DNA from: Nesterenkonia sandarakina
Lineage (GTDB): Bacteria; Actinomycetota; Actinomycetes; Actinomycetales; Micrococcaceae
Assembly (NCBI RefSeq): GCF_013410215.1
Contig: NZ_JACCFQ010000001.1
Coordinates: 186,001 to 250,000 of the forward strand
Direction: 5' to 3'
DNA: 64,000 bases
Shown: piece by piece, positions 24,966-35,341 of the stretch
Numbering within the stretch: the stretch's first letter is position 1
How the letters are laid out: every line of letters starts with the position of its first letter
Translations under genes and position numbers: made by a program
Notes under the pieces: model-generated
What the model saw: the letters and a program-made list of their open reading frames with translations, nothing else
Told to the model about the DNA's origin: nothing
Database searches by the model: none

Positions 24966-25616
24966 CTATGCCGTCTCTTCGCTCGGCTGCGAGGCGGGGT
25001 GCGGCGCGGCGGACTTCTCCCCTCGGGCGAAGCCCTGGTTCCCCCGGCGCACGTGTCGGCTGAGATCGCGCTGCGGGACGGCGGCCTCGTGGTCCCAGGA
25101 CGTGGCGCAGACACAGGTGTCAGGCGTGAACTCATCGGCGATGAGCCCCAGCACCTCATCCCCGAGCGGGTTGATCCCCGGTCCGACCGCCAGCGAGTGC
25201 CCGACGAGCACGTGGAGGCACTTGACCCGTTCCGGCATTCCCCCGGCGCTGATGCCTTCGATCTCCCATACCGGGTCCAGCCCGGCGAGGCCACGGATCC
25301 GTTCCCGCTCGGTGAGGTAGCTCTCGTGAGCGCCGCGGTAGGCCTGGGCCAGCTCCGCGTCGGCGCTCAGCCGCTGGGTCATCTCGGCCATGACTCCGGC
25401 GGCCTCCAGGCGGGAGACGGCTGCGGTGGCGGCCGGGTGGGTGAGGTAGAAGGTGGTCGGGAAGGGGATCCCGTTGCTCAGCCGCGGGGCCGTGGCTGCC
25501 ACCAGGGGGTTCCCGCAGGTGCAGCGGGCAGGAATCTCGACGACGTCGCGCACCGGCCGGCTCAGCTGCAGGCTCAGGGTGTCCAGGTCTTCAGGCTGCG
25601 GAGTAGTCGAGTTCAC
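24966..25616 (-). CDS. DUF501 domain-containing protein
   Basis: 216-residue protein of the DUF501 family, almost always encoded between divIC and ppx in actinobacteria. Conserved blocks: GNPLVAATAPRLSNGIPFPTTFYLTHP with a preceding CTCG pair, WEIEGISAGGMPERVKCLHVLVGHSLAVGPGINPLGDE and the Cys-containing DTCVCA. The Cys/His pattern may bind a metal. Function unknown. Start GTG 25616 (encoding NSTTPQPEDLDTL) was chosen because the longer frame runs into divIC; a TAAACT box 8 nt upstream suggests it may be leaderless. The last 30 residues are Arg/Gly/Ser-rich. Confidence 0.85.
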   Translation of the reverse strand: MNSTTPQPEDLDTLSLQLSRPVRDVVEIPARCTCGNPLVAATAPRLSNGIPFPTTFYLTHPAATAAVSRLEAAGVMAEMTQRLSADAELAQAYRGAHESYLTERERIRGLAGLDPVWEIEGISAGGMPERVKCLHVLVGHSLAVGPGINPLGDEVLGLIADEFTPDTCVCATSWDHEAAVPQRDLSRHVRRGNQGFARGEKSAAPHPASQPSEETA

Positions 25617-25640
25617 GGGAGCCGAGTTTACTGCACCGCC

Positions 25641-25680
25641 GGGCCTCCCCGGCTCAGTCCGGGGCCTCCCTGGCTCAGTC
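25641..25680. repeat. 20-bp tandem duplication at the end of the divIC gene
   Basis: GGGCCTCCCCGGCTCAGTCC is followed directly by GGGGCCTCCCTGGCTCAGTC (18 of 20 equal). The right copy contains the divIC stop codon. Confidence 0.8.
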
Positions 25681-26244
25681 TTCGGCGGCGGAGCGGACCA
25701 GGGAGTCCCAGAGCGCCTCGGCCCAGGGCAGATCGTGACGCACTTCTTCGGAGTCCAGCTCCGGGGCCTGCTCGGGGCTCGGCTCGGACTCACCCATGAC
25801 CTGATAGCGGCGCTCCCCCGGCATGACCAGGTTGATGCGCTCCCGGGCCTGCTGGCGCACGAAGTCTGGATCATCCCAGCGCACCAGTTCCGACTGCAGC
25901 TGGGCCTGTTCCTCCTGCTCCGCGGCGATCTGGGTCTGCAGCTCGTTCATCTCCGAGCGCTGCTGGAAGAAGCTGTTCACGGTGGGCACCAGGAAGGAGA
26001 TGACCACCAGGACCACGATGCTCAGCACGATCATCCTGCCGGGGAAGGTCCGCTCCGGAACCACCGTGGCGGCACTGACCGGGGTCTTCGTCGACCCGGA
26101 GGCGCTGGAGCTGCGCTTCTTGCGCCGGGCCGTGATGTCTGCGGGGGTGCGGATCTCTGAAGAGACCTGCTCGCGTTCGGCCAGTCGGCGCGCCTGGGCC
26201 GCGCGCGCTTTGGTCTGCGCTGAAGAGGCACGTCTGTTCGGCAC
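25675..26244 (-). CDS. Septum formation initiator, FtsB/DivIC family
   Basis: 189-residue bitopic cell-division protein that forms a complex with FtsL and FtsQ at the septum. Cytoplasmic basic N-terminus (about 70 residues, Arg/Lys/Ser-rich), one transmembrane helix (MIVLSIVVLVVISFLVPTV), then a coiled coil (QQRSEMNELQTQIAAEQEEQAQLQSEL region) and the family signature DPDFVRQQARERINLVMPGE. The C-terminal tail is acidic. The position between eno and DUF501-ppx is the standard actinobacterial arrangement. Start is GTG 26244 with no clear ribosome site. Confidence 0.9.
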   Translation of the reverse strand: MPNRRASSAQTKARAAQARRLAEREQVSSEIRTPADITARRKKRSSSASGSTKTPVSAATVVPERTFPGRMIVLSIVVLVVISFLVPTVNSFFQQRSEMNELQTQIAAEQEEQAQLQSELVRWDDPDFVRQQARERINLVMPGERRYQVMGESEPSPEQAPELDSEEVRHDLPWAEALWDSLVRSAAED

Positions 26245-26405
26245 GAGATGTCACCGCCTAGGAGGGGAAGAGGGGGAAGTCGGCGTGGCTTCCAAGGATA
26301 TCGGGACTGCGGCCCGGGTTCGGATCTGACACGCGAACACGGCGGGGCGCCAGGTGGTGAGTCGTCGGTCGAAACCACGACTCCGCCCCTGACGCCCCGT
26401 GTGCT

Positions 26406-26456
26406 CAGTGCTCAGTGCTCGGACTTCCAGTGCTCAGTGCTCGAACTTCCAGTGCT
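26406..26456. repeat. 22-bp tandem repeat downstream of eno
   Basis: Two complete units (26406-26427 and 26428-26449, one mismatch) and a partial third of CAGTGCTCAGTGCTCGGACT-type sequence. Within each unit the heptamer GTGCTCA is itself nearly doubled. Confidence 0.8.
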
Positions 26457-26478
26457 TAGCCTCGCTGAACACTGGAAG
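26446..26478 (-). terminator. Hairpin downstream of eno
   Basis: CTTCCAGTG (26446-26454) pairs perfectly with CACTGGAAG (26470-26478), about 10 nt after the eno stop codon. It lacks a clear U tract; it may terminate or protect the eno mRNA. A second large imperfect hairpin lies at 26336-26402. Confidence 0.55.
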
Positions 26479-26487
26479 CCCTGTGCG

Positions 26488-28662
<2,175 letters not shown>

Positions 28663-28666
<4 letters not shown>

Positions 28667-29814
28667 TGCCAGGCTTCGAGGATCATGCCGGCCAGGGCCT
28701 CGCGCTCCTCGTGCCCGAGGAAGGAGGATTCCAGGGCGTTGATCTGGAAGTCGGCGAGCTCGCCGAGGCCGTAGTCGAAGGTGCTGGCGATCAGCGCGAG
28801 CTCCCCGGAGAGGGTGACCCCGGAGACCAGCCGGTTGTCGGTGTTGACCCCGACGTTGAAGCCCAGCTGGTAGAGCATGTCGAAGGGGTGGTCGCTGAGC
28901 TCAGCGGCGTCCCCCTCGGCGAAGCCGGCGATCGCGCCGGTCTGCACGTTGGAGGTGGGGCTGACCTCGAGGTGGATCTGGCGGTCCCGGACCCAGCGGG
29001 CCACGGGACCCAGCTCCACCTGGAAGACCTCTTCTCCGGCCTCGGAGTCGGCGTCGCTCTCGATCACGCTGATGTCCTCGGCGACACGCACCCCGTGGCC
29101 CAGGCGCTGAGCCCGGCCGGAGACCAGCGCATCGCGGACCGACTCGATGCCGTCTCCTTCCCCGGCGTGGACCGTGGCGGGCAGCATCTCGGTGGCCAGT
29201 CGGGTGAAGGCATCGGCGAAGCGGCTGGGCGGGAAGCCGGCCTCGGGGCCGGCGATGTCGAAGCCGACGACGCCCTTGTCGCGGTGGCGCAGGGCGACCT
29301 CGACGATCTCATCGGCGCGGTCGGACTGACGCATCGCGGAGACCAGCTGGCCGACGACGATCACGCCGTCCTGAGCGGCCACGGTCTCCATGCCCTGGTT
29401 GAGTCCCTCCTGGACCGCCTCCACGGCCTCGTCCAGGCTCAGGCCCTGCTCCTGATGCTGCTCCGGGGCCCAGCGGACCTCGGAGTAGATCACACCGTCG
29501 GCTGCCAGGTCCTCGACGTACTCCTTGGCGACGCGGCGCAGGTTCTGCGCGGTCTGCATCACCGCGGTGGTGTGCGCGAAGGTCTCCAGGTACTTCTCCA
29601 GGGATCCCGAGTTCGCGTTCTCGCGGAAGTGCACCGCGAGCTCCTCGGAGTCCTGGGAGGGAAGCTCGTGGCCGATCTCGGCGGCCAGCTCGATCAGCGT
29701 GCCCGGTCGGAGGGACCCGTCCAGGTGATCGTGCAGCGAGACCTTGGGCAGGTTGCGCAGCTGCTCTTCGAGCTTGGCGGCGGCGGAACGGAGATCTGCA
29801 GCAGTGGAAGTCAT
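28663..29814 (-). CDS. ada: Adenosine deaminase
   Basis: 383-residue zinc enzyme deaminating adenosine and deoxyadenosine to inosine forms in purine salvage. TIM-barrel motifs: KVSLHDHLDGSLRP (two zinc His), the HAGEG block with the catalytic Glu and His near residue 215, LGHGVR, and NTDNRLVSG with the catalytic Asp pair near the C-terminus. Start ATG 29814 has TAGACT 7 nt upstream and is probably leaderless; a longer frame extends into the DedA gene and is unlikely. Grouped with deoA and cdd nearby, it completes a nucleoside-salvage neighbourhood. Confidence 0.94.
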
Positions 29815-29821
29815 GGTGATG

Positions 29822-29827
29822 AGTCTA
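29822..29827 (-). promoter_or_regulatory. -10 box of ada
   Basis: TAGACT on the minus strand, 7 nt before ATG 29814. No strong -35. Confidence 0.45.
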
Positions 29828-29875
29828 TCGAGGACCGGAGCTGAAGTCGCCCGAGACCACGACCCGGCGCGCGCC

Positions 29876-30664
29876 TCAGCGGGGCAGGCCATCCTCCGGA
29901 GGGTTTTCGTGATCCCGCCGGTGGCCGTGGCCGCGCGGGTGGTCGTGGTCCTCATCGTGATCCCCGCGGTCGCGGTGCAGCCGCAGCGGGGGCTCCACCG
30001 GCAGCGCGGCGGTGTCGAAGTAGCCCTCCGGGTCCAGGTGCACGCCCTTGCGATCCAGCCAGCGCGTGAGGAGTCGGAAGATCCGGTCGAAGATCCAGCC
30101 CAGCAGCACCGCCCCGGTGATCGAGACCGTCATCGCGACCAGCACCGAGTCGAAGATGTTCGCGCTGATCGCACCGATTCCCACCGAGTAGGACGCCCAG
30201 ACCAGCGAGGCGATGGCGTCGATCACCAGGAATCGGCGCAGCGAGAACCCGGTGGTGCCGGCGACGAAGTTGATCGCCACCCGGGCTCCGGGGATGAATC
30301 GGCCGACGAAGATCAGCAGCACCCCGCGCTTGTCGAGCTCGTGGCGGGCCCAGATCAGCGTGCGCTGCGGGGTGGGGCGGCGCATCCACCCGAAGCGCAT
30401 CGGCCCGATCGCGCGCCCGATCCGGTAGGCGATGAAGTCTCCGAGCAGCGCCCCCGAGGCCGCGACCAGGATCACCCAGAGCAGGAACGGAGTGCCGGGC
30501 TCCCCGGAGAGCGATCCCAGTCCGACCACCAGCGAGTCGGAGGGCACGAGGGGGAAGAACCCGTCGACCACGCACAGCACGAAGAGTCCCACCAGGGTCC
30601 ACCATCCGGAGGCGGCCTCCAGGATGGTCTGGTTGATGGCGTCGAGGATCTGCCCAGGACTCAT
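29876..30664 (-). CDS. DedA family membrane protein with a His-rich tail
   Basis: 262-residue VTT-domain (DedA/SNARE-associated) protein, a family implicated in lipid flipping and envelope homeostasis. Hallmarks: FVLCVVDGFFPLVPSDSLVVG, GALLGDFIAYRIGRAIG and the conserved FVGRFIPGARVAINFVAGTTG re-entrant segment. After the last helix and a short loop the final 35 residues are very rich in His, Asp and Arg (HRDRGDHDEDHDHPRGHGHR), a possible metal-binding tail. ATG 30664 lies 10 nt after the deoA stop on the same strand, so it belongs to the cdd-deoA-dedA run. Confidence 0.9.
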   Translation of the reverse strand: MSPGQILDAINQTILEAASGWWTLVGLFVLCVVDGFFPLVPSDSLVVGLGSLSGEPGTPFLLWVILVAASGALLGDFIAYRIGRAIGPMRFGWMRRPTPQRTLIWARHELDKRGVLLIFVGRFIPGARVAINFVAGTTGFSLRRFLVIDAIASLVWASYSVGIGAISANIFDSVLVAMTVSITGAVLLGWIFDRIFRLLTRWLDRKGVHLDPEGYFDTAALPVEPPLRLHRDRGDHDEDHDHPRGHGHRRDHENPPEDGLPR

Positions 30665-30674
30665 CCGGGCGGCC

Positions 30675-32018
30675 TCAGTCGGTCAGATCCGAGGCACTGA
30701 TGCGATCAAAGACCAGCTCAGGGGTCTCGTACGGGCCGCCCTCGGCGTCGACGTCCACGGCACCCTCGAGCGCCTGCTGCGCCCTGGCGATCCGGTGCTC
30801 GTCATCGGTGAGCAGGGTGAACAGCGGCTGACCTTCGGTGATCCGGTCCCCGGGCTTGGCGTGCATACGCACCCCGGCTCCGGCCTGCACGGCGTCCTGC
30901 TTGCGCGCCCTGCCGGCTCCGAGCCGCCAGGCCGCGAGACCCACAGACATGGCGTCCATCCGGGTCATGGTGCCGGAGACCCCGGCGTTGATCGTGTGGC
31001 TGTGCGCCGCCTGCGGCAGCGCCGCGTCGGGATTGCCGCTCTGCGCGGCGATCATCTGGCGCCAGGAGTCCATGGCGCGTCCGTTGCGCAGGTTCTCCGC
31101 CGGGTCTGCCCCGGTGATCCCCACCGCGGTGAGCATCTCCTGCGCCAGCGCGACGGTGAGTTCGACGACGTCGGCCGGTCCGCCCCCGGCGAGCACCTCC
31201 ACGGACTCCTCGACCTCGATGGCGTTGCCGGCGGTCAGTCCCAGCGGGGTGTCCATATCGGTGAGCAGCGCGGTGGTCTTCACCCCGGCGTCGGTGCCCA
31301 GGGCGACCATGGTGCGCGCCAGTTCGACGGCGTCGGCCCGGGACTTCATGAAGGCGCCGGACCCCGCCTTGACGTCGAGGACCAGAGCGTCGGTTCCCTC
31401 GGCGATCTTCTTGGACATGATCGAGGAGGCGATCAGCGGGATGGCTTCCACGGTGCCGGTGACGTCACGCAGCGCGTAGAGCTTCTTGTCGGCCGGAGCC
31501 AGGCCGGGGCCAGCCGCACAGATCACGGCATTGACCTCGTCGAGCTGGCGCAGCAGCGCGTCGTTGCTCAGGTCCGCCTGCCAGCCGGCGATGGCCTCAA
31601 GCTTGTCCAGGGTGCCGCCGGTGTGCCCCAGCCCGCGCCCGGAGAGCTGCGGGACGGGCACGCCGAAGCTTGCCACCAGCGGTGCCAGCGGAAGGGTGAT
31701 CTTGTCCCCGACACCCCCGGTGGAGTGCTTGTCCGCGGTGAGCCTGCGTCCGCCCTCGGGCGTGCGCAGGGAGGAGAAGTCCATCCGCTCGCCGGAGGCG
31801 ATCATCGCGGCGGTCCAGTGCCCGATCTCCTCACGGGTCATCCCGTTGAGCAGGATCGCCATCGCCAGCGCTGACATCTGCTCGTCCCCGACGTAGCCGT
31901 CGGTGTAGGCGGCGATCATCCATCGGATCTGCTCCTGGGAGAGCCGGCCGTGGTCTCGCTTGAGCCGGATCAGCTCGACGGCGTCATGGGCGGAACGGTC
32001 ATAGGTGGCAGCTGTCAT
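30675..32018 (-). CDS. deoA: Thymidine phosphorylase
   Basis: 447-residue pyrimidine nucleoside phosphorylase cleaving thymidine or deoxyuridine to base and deoxyribose-1-phosphate. Signature region near residue 105-120: SGRGLGHTGGTLDKLEAIAG with phosphate-binding residues; KHSTGGVGDKITLPLAPLVA just before it; KAGSGAFMKS later; C-terminal barrel-sandwich domain ending RISASDLTD. Its ATG overlaps the cdd stop by 4 nt. Together with cdd it degrades pyrimidine nucleosides. Family could also be read as broad-specificity Pyn; the sequence does not decide. Confidence 0.94.
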   Translation of the reverse strand: MTAATYDRSAHDAVELIRLKRDHGRLSQEQIRWMIAAYTDGYVGDEQMSALAMAILLNGMTREEIGHWTAAMIASGERMDFSSLRTPEGGRRLTADKHSTGGVGDKITLPLAPLVASFGVPVPQLSGRGLGHTGGTLDKLEAIAGWQADLSNDALLRQLDEVNAVICAAGPGLAPADKKLYALRDVTGTVEAIPLIASSIMSKKIAEGTDALVLDVKAGSGAFMKSRADAVELARTMVALGTDAGVKTTALLTDMDTPLGLTAGNAIEVEESVEVLAGGGPADVVELTVALAQEMLTAVGITGADPAENLRNGRAMDSWRQMIAAQSGNPDAALPQAAHSHTINAGVSGTMTRMDAMSVGLAAWRLGAGRARKQDAVQAGAGVRMHAKPGDRITEGQPLFTLLTDDEHRIARAQQALEGAVDVDAEGGPYETPELVFDRISASDLTD

Positions 32019-32479
32019 CGGGTCTCCATGGTGTTGATCTCAAGGTCGCGGGGGCCGAAGGACTGCGGCAGCAGCGCGTCCAGCGTGGTGGCGCCCTGCG
32101 CGGTGCGCACGTGCATGGTCTCGGCGGAGAACTCCAGCAGCAGCTGGCGGCAGCGGCCACAGGGGGTGATGTACTCGCCCTGTCGATTCACGCAGGTGAA
32201 CGCCACGATCTTGCCTCCCCCTGCCATCTGCAGCGCACCGATCATGGTGCATTCGGCGCAGAGGGTGAGCCCGTAGGAGGCGTTCTCCACATTGCAGCCG
32301 GAGATCACCGACCCGTCCTCCAACAGCGCGGCCGCCCCGACCGGGTAGTCGGAGTAGGGCACATAGGCGCGGGTCATCGCGATCCTGGCCTGGGTGGTGA
32401 GGCGCTCCCAGTCGGCGTCGTGGTCCGGAACCGGGATGCGGGCGATCCGTCCGGTCAGAAAGTCATCGTCCTGAGTCAT
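32015..32479 (-). CDS. cdd: Cytidine deaminase
   Basis: 154-residue zinc enzyme converting cytidine and deoxycytidine to uridine forms. Motifs: YVPYSDYPVGAAALLEDG, GCNVENASYGLTLCAECTMI (Cys-Ala-Glu: zinc Cys and catalytic Glu) and ITPCGRCRQLLLEF (two zinc Cys). Homotetrameric small type. I chose ATG 32479 (MTQDDDF) because TAGGAT ends 7 nt upstream; an ATG three codons earlier is in frame. First gene of a cdd-deoA-dedA operon. Confidence 0.94.
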   Translation of the reverse strand: MTQDDDFLTGRIARIPVPDHDADWERLTTQARIAMTRAYVPYSDYPVGAAALLEDGSVISGCNVENASYGLTLCAECTMIGALQMAGGGKIVAFTCVNRQGEYITPCGRCRQLLLEFSAETMHVRTAQGATTLDALLPQSFGPRDLEINTMETR

Positions 32480-32486
32480 AGGGCTC

Positions 32487-32492
32487 ATCCTA
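32487..32492 (-). promoter_or_regulatory. -10 box of cdd
   Basis: TAGGAT on the minus strand, 7 nt before ATG 32479; leaderless spacing. Confidence 0.45.
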
Positions 32493-32545
32493 CGAGGCCG
32501 TGCGAGGACCCGGGCGCCGATGTTGCAGGCGCGGAGCAGATTCGG

Positions 32546-33793
32546 CTAGCCGCGGCGAAGCTCGTTGATGGCGCTGAGCGCCGTGGTGACCATGATCTTG
32601 GTGCCGTAGCCGATGCAGCGCTCATCCGGGACATAGTCTCCGCGGTGCAGATCGAAGTCGGCGCCTCCGGGGGTCTTGGTCCCGAGCCGGAACATGGCCC
32701 CGGGAAGCTCCTGGGTCATCCAGGCGAAGTCTTCTCCACCCATGGACTGGGGAGCCAGTTCCAGGCCCTCCGAGCCGAGCACCTCGCGACCGGCATGCTC
32801 CAACAAGGTGGTCTCCCGTTCGCTGTTGATCACCGGCGGCACGCCGCGGATGTGTTCGAGCTCCACGTCGACCCCCCAGGGTGCGGCGACCTGTTCGACG
32901 ATCTCGTCCAGAAGCTTCCCGGCGTCGCGCCAGGCATCGGCGTCGAGGATCCGCATCGTGCCCACCAGGGTGCCGCTGGAGGGGATCGCGTTGTGCGCGC
33001 TGCCAGCCTCGATCTGACCCCACACGAGTGAGACCGCGGAGCGCACGTCGACCCGGCGGGAGAGCACCGCGGGGACGGCAGAGGCGATGTGCGCCAGCGC
33101 GGAGACCATGTCCTCGGTCAGGTGCGGGCGGGAGGTGTGTCCACCGCGGCCGGTGACGTTGATCCGGACCACATCGGCCGCCGAGGTGATGGCCCCGATC
33201 CGTGTCCCGATCATGCCCACCTCGATGCGCGGGTCGCAGTGCAGCGCGAAGATCCTGGGCAGCGGCTTCAGGACGCCCTGCTGGACCATCTCCAGGGCAC
33301 CTCCGGGCATGGTCTCCTCAGCGGGCTGGAAGATGACGCGCACCTTTGCGCCCAGCCCGTCCGGCTCGCCGCCTTCGATCCGGTCCTGATGCAGCCGCTG
33401 CAGGCTCAGCGCCACGCCCAGAGCGATGGTGGTGTGGATGTCGTGGCCGCAGGCGTGGGCGACGCCGGGGTGGGTGGAGGCGAAGGGCAGCTCCGTCAGC
33501 TCAGCCACCGGCAGCGCATCGATGTCCCCGCGGAACCCTGCGGCGAACTCCCCGGTGCCGATGTCCACGTAGAGCCCGGTGGTCTCGGGCATAAGCTCGG
33601 GCTGAAGGCCCGCTGCCTGCAGCTGTGCGGCGAGTCGCTCGGTGGTGCGTTCTTCCTTCCACGAGAGCTCGGGGTGGGAGTGGAGGTCTCGGCGCACCTC
33701 TATCAGGGACGCTTCCAACGCGTCGACCACCTCGGAGGCCGAGGCGTGGGCGGCCTTGAGCATCACCGTGTGGGGCGCGGGCTCAGAGGACAT
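32546..33793 (-). CDS. M20 family amidohydrolase
   Basis: 415-residue dinuclear metal hydrolase of the IAA-amino-acid hydrolase/hippurate hydrolase group (M20D). Metal-binding blocks: RRDLHSHPELSWKEE, GFRGDIDALPVAEL, HACGHDIHTTIALG, FQPAEETMPGGALEMVQQG and the final SMGGEDFAWMTQELPGAMFRLG. The dimerisation lid domain lies between residues about 200 and 310. Substrate is probably an N-acyl amino acid. ATG 33793 lies inside the 3' end of manC (11-nt overlap), so the two are translationally linked. Confidence 0.9.
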   Translation of the reverse strand: MSSEPAPHTVMLKAAHASASEVVDALEASLIEVRRDLHSHPELSWKEERTTERLAAQLQAAGLQPELMPETTGLYVDIGTGEFAAGFRGDIDALPVAELTELPFASTHPGVAHACGHDIHTTIALGVALSLQRLHQDRIEGGEPDGLGAKVRVIFQPAEETMPGGALEMVQQGVLKPLPRIFALHCDPRIEVGMIGTRIGAITSAADVVRINVTGRGGHTSRPHLTEDMVSALAHIASAVPAVLSRRVDVRSAVSLVWGQIEAGSAHNAIPSSGTLVGTMRILDADAWRDAGKLLDEIVEQVAAPWGVDVELEHIRGVPPVINSERETTLLEHAGREVLGSEGLELAPQSMGGEDFAWMTQELPGAMFRLGTKTPGGADFDLHRGDYVPDERCIGYGTKIMVTTALSAINELRRG

Positions 33794-34913
33794 CGGATTC
33801 TCCCTGCGCCCGCAGCGCCTCCACGGCCTGCTTCACCGACTGTGCGTGGTCGGTGGTCGTCACCAGCAGCGCGTCGGGGGTGTCCACCACCACGATGTTC
33901 TCCACCCCGATCAGGGCCACCACCCGCTGGGTGTCGGAGACCACCACTCCGGAGGACTGGTCCGAGTAGACCCGGGCCTTCTCTCCGAGCACCGTCATGG
34001 ATTCCTGTTCCCGCGCCGGGTTCAGCCGCGCGATCGCCGCGAAGTCCCCGACGTCGTCCCAGGTGAAGTTCCCGGGAATCACCGCGACGTCCCCGGCCGC
34101 AGCGGCCGGTTCGGCCACGGCATAGTCGATCGCGATCTTCGGAAGCTCCGGCCAGACCCGTGCGGTGACTGCGGCCTGCTCAGGCGTCCCCCATGCGGCG
34201 GCGATCTCGGTGAGCCCGGCGTAGAGCGCGGGCTCGGCGCGGGCGAGATGATCCAGCAGCAGCGCCACCGGGGCGACGAACATGCCGGCGTTCCAGAGGT
34301 ACTCCCCCGAGTCGACGTACTTCTCAGCGAGCTCCTGGCCCGGCTTCTCGACGAACTCCGCGACGTCCCTGGCGTGCGGCGCCCCCTCGATCGGTGCGCC
34401 GTCGACCTCAAGCGTCGCGCCCTTGCGGATGTAGCCGAAGCCTGTGGAGGGGTGCGTGGGGGTGATCCCGATGGTGACGATCCGGCCCGTGGCCGCAGTC
34501 GCGACGGCCTCCCGCACCGCCTGCTGGAAGATCTCCACCGGCGCGATGACCTGGTCGGCGGCGAAGGAGCCCATGATGATCTCGGGGTCCCGGCGGTGCA
34601 GGATCGCTGCCGCCAGGCCGATCGCGGCCGCAGAGTCCTTCGGCTCGGACTCGAGCACGAGGTCGTTCTCGTCGAGCTCGGGGATCTGCACCCGAACGGC
34701 CTCCCGATGCGACTCCCCGGTGACCACCATCACGCGAGGGCCGGTCAGCGGGGCGAGCCGCTCGTAGGTGCTGCGGATCAGCGTGGTGCCGGACCCGGTG
34801 AGGTCGTGGAGGAACTTCGGCGCGCTGGCCCGGGAGAGCGGCCAGAGCCGCGTTCCCACCCCGCCTGCGGGGATCACGGTATAGAACTTGTCCAAAGATT
34901 CCTGTGAAGTCAC
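33783..34913 (-). CDS. manC: Mannose-1-phosphate guanylyltransferase
   Basis: 376-residue nucleotidyltransferase making GDP-mannose for mannosylated lipids and polysaccharides. N-terminal GT-A motif PAGGVGTRLWPLSRASAPKFL with the pyrophosphorylase signature; EPKDSAAAIGLAAAIL; GSFAADQVI; STGFGYIRKG; FVEKP (FVEKP is the sugar-phosphate-binding motif); ending with WDDVGDFAAI. It lacks the isomerase (cupin) domain of bifunctional ManC/AlgA. Start GTG 34913 lies 6 nt behind TACCCT. Downstream gene is the M20 amidohydrolase, an unrelated function, so the coupling is probably only structural. Confidence 0.92.
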   Translation of the reverse strand: MTSQESLDKFYTVIPAGGVGTRLWPLSRASAPKFLHDLTGSGTTLIRSTYERLAPLTGPRVMVVTGESHREAVRVQIPELDENDLVLESEPKDSAAAIGLAAAILHRRDPEIIMGSFAADQVIAPVEIFQQAVREAVATAATGRIVTIGITPTHPSTGFGYIRKGATLEVDGAPIEGAPHARDVAEFVEKPGQELAEKYVDSGEYLWNAGMFVAPVALLLDHLARAEPALYAGLTEIAAAWGTPEQAAVTARVWPELPKIAIDYAVAEPAAAAGDVAVIPGNFTWDDVGDFAAIARLNPAREQESMTVLGEKARVYSDQSSGVVVSDTQRVVALIGVENIVVVDTPDALLVTTTDHAQSVKQAVEALRAQGESDVL

Positions 34914-34919
34914 CTCACC

Positions 34920-34925
34920 AGGGTA
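34920..34925 (-). promoter_or_regulatory. -10 box of manC
   Basis: TACCCT on the minus strand, 6 nt before GTG 34913. Confidence 0.45.
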
Positions 34926-35086
34926 GTCCCATCCGTCCTGCAGCCCGCTCCGCCGCGCAGCGGACCCTGCAGACGAGGAGCGCCGGGCCGGCCAGGACGC
35001 CGCGCAGGTGCGTCTGCAGGCGCTGCACGCCCCCTCGGCGGATCCCGGGCCGCGCGGTGCGGAATTGAGTCTTCATATTGCGGTTT

Positions 35087-35103
35087 TTCTACACGTTGTA
35101 GAA
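35087..35103. promoter_or_regulatory. 17-bp palindrome upstream of sdhCDAB
   Basis: TTCTACA-CGT-TGTAGAA is a perfect inverted repeat in an AT-rich stretch 240 bp before sdhC. The half-site contains TACA/TGTA as in BlaI/MecI-type operators. Binding protein unknown. Confidence 0.6.
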
Positions 35104-35190
35104 GTCATTTGGCTCTCGCCGCCATTTCGCCAACAAGCCTGCATCAGGTCTAGGCTGAGCGGCGCAACAAAGCCTCCTGAAAGGCACCAC

Positions 35191-35313
35191 GAGCCGCATC
35201 GACGGTTGCGGTGCTCTAGTCTGGTAGCTGAGAACAGACTCGCATCGGCGTCACGCATTCCGCACCGCCGCAGCGAAGAAAAACACGTACGTGACTGTGC
35301 GGCGCGGAACGCC
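35191..35313 (+). promoter_or_regulatory. Structured leader of sdhCDAB
   Basis: Hairpin GAGCCGCA/TGCGGTGCTC (35191-35216), then a long imperfect stem between 35255-35273 and 35295-35313 whose loop includes the palindrome CACGTACGTG (35284-35293). The ribosome site (GGGAGG, 35327-35332) follows directly. Confidence 0.5.
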
Positions 35314-35341
35314 ATGCAACGATGCAGGGAGGTAATGACAG

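Larger units (their letters stand above)
34914..35341. other. 428-bp regulatory region between manC and sdhC
   Basis: Holds the manC -10 box (34920-34925), a hairpin-prone GC-rich stretch (34938-34972), a 17-bp palindrome (35087-35103), candidate -10 boxes TAGGCT (35151-35156) and TAGTCT (35218-35223) for the sdh operon, and a strongly structured leader (35191-35313). No gene seen. Confidence 0.6.

Noticed and set aside
26406-26456. Possible CRISPR-like repeats
   Set aside because: Only 2.3 units with no spacers and no cas genes; simple tandem repeat.
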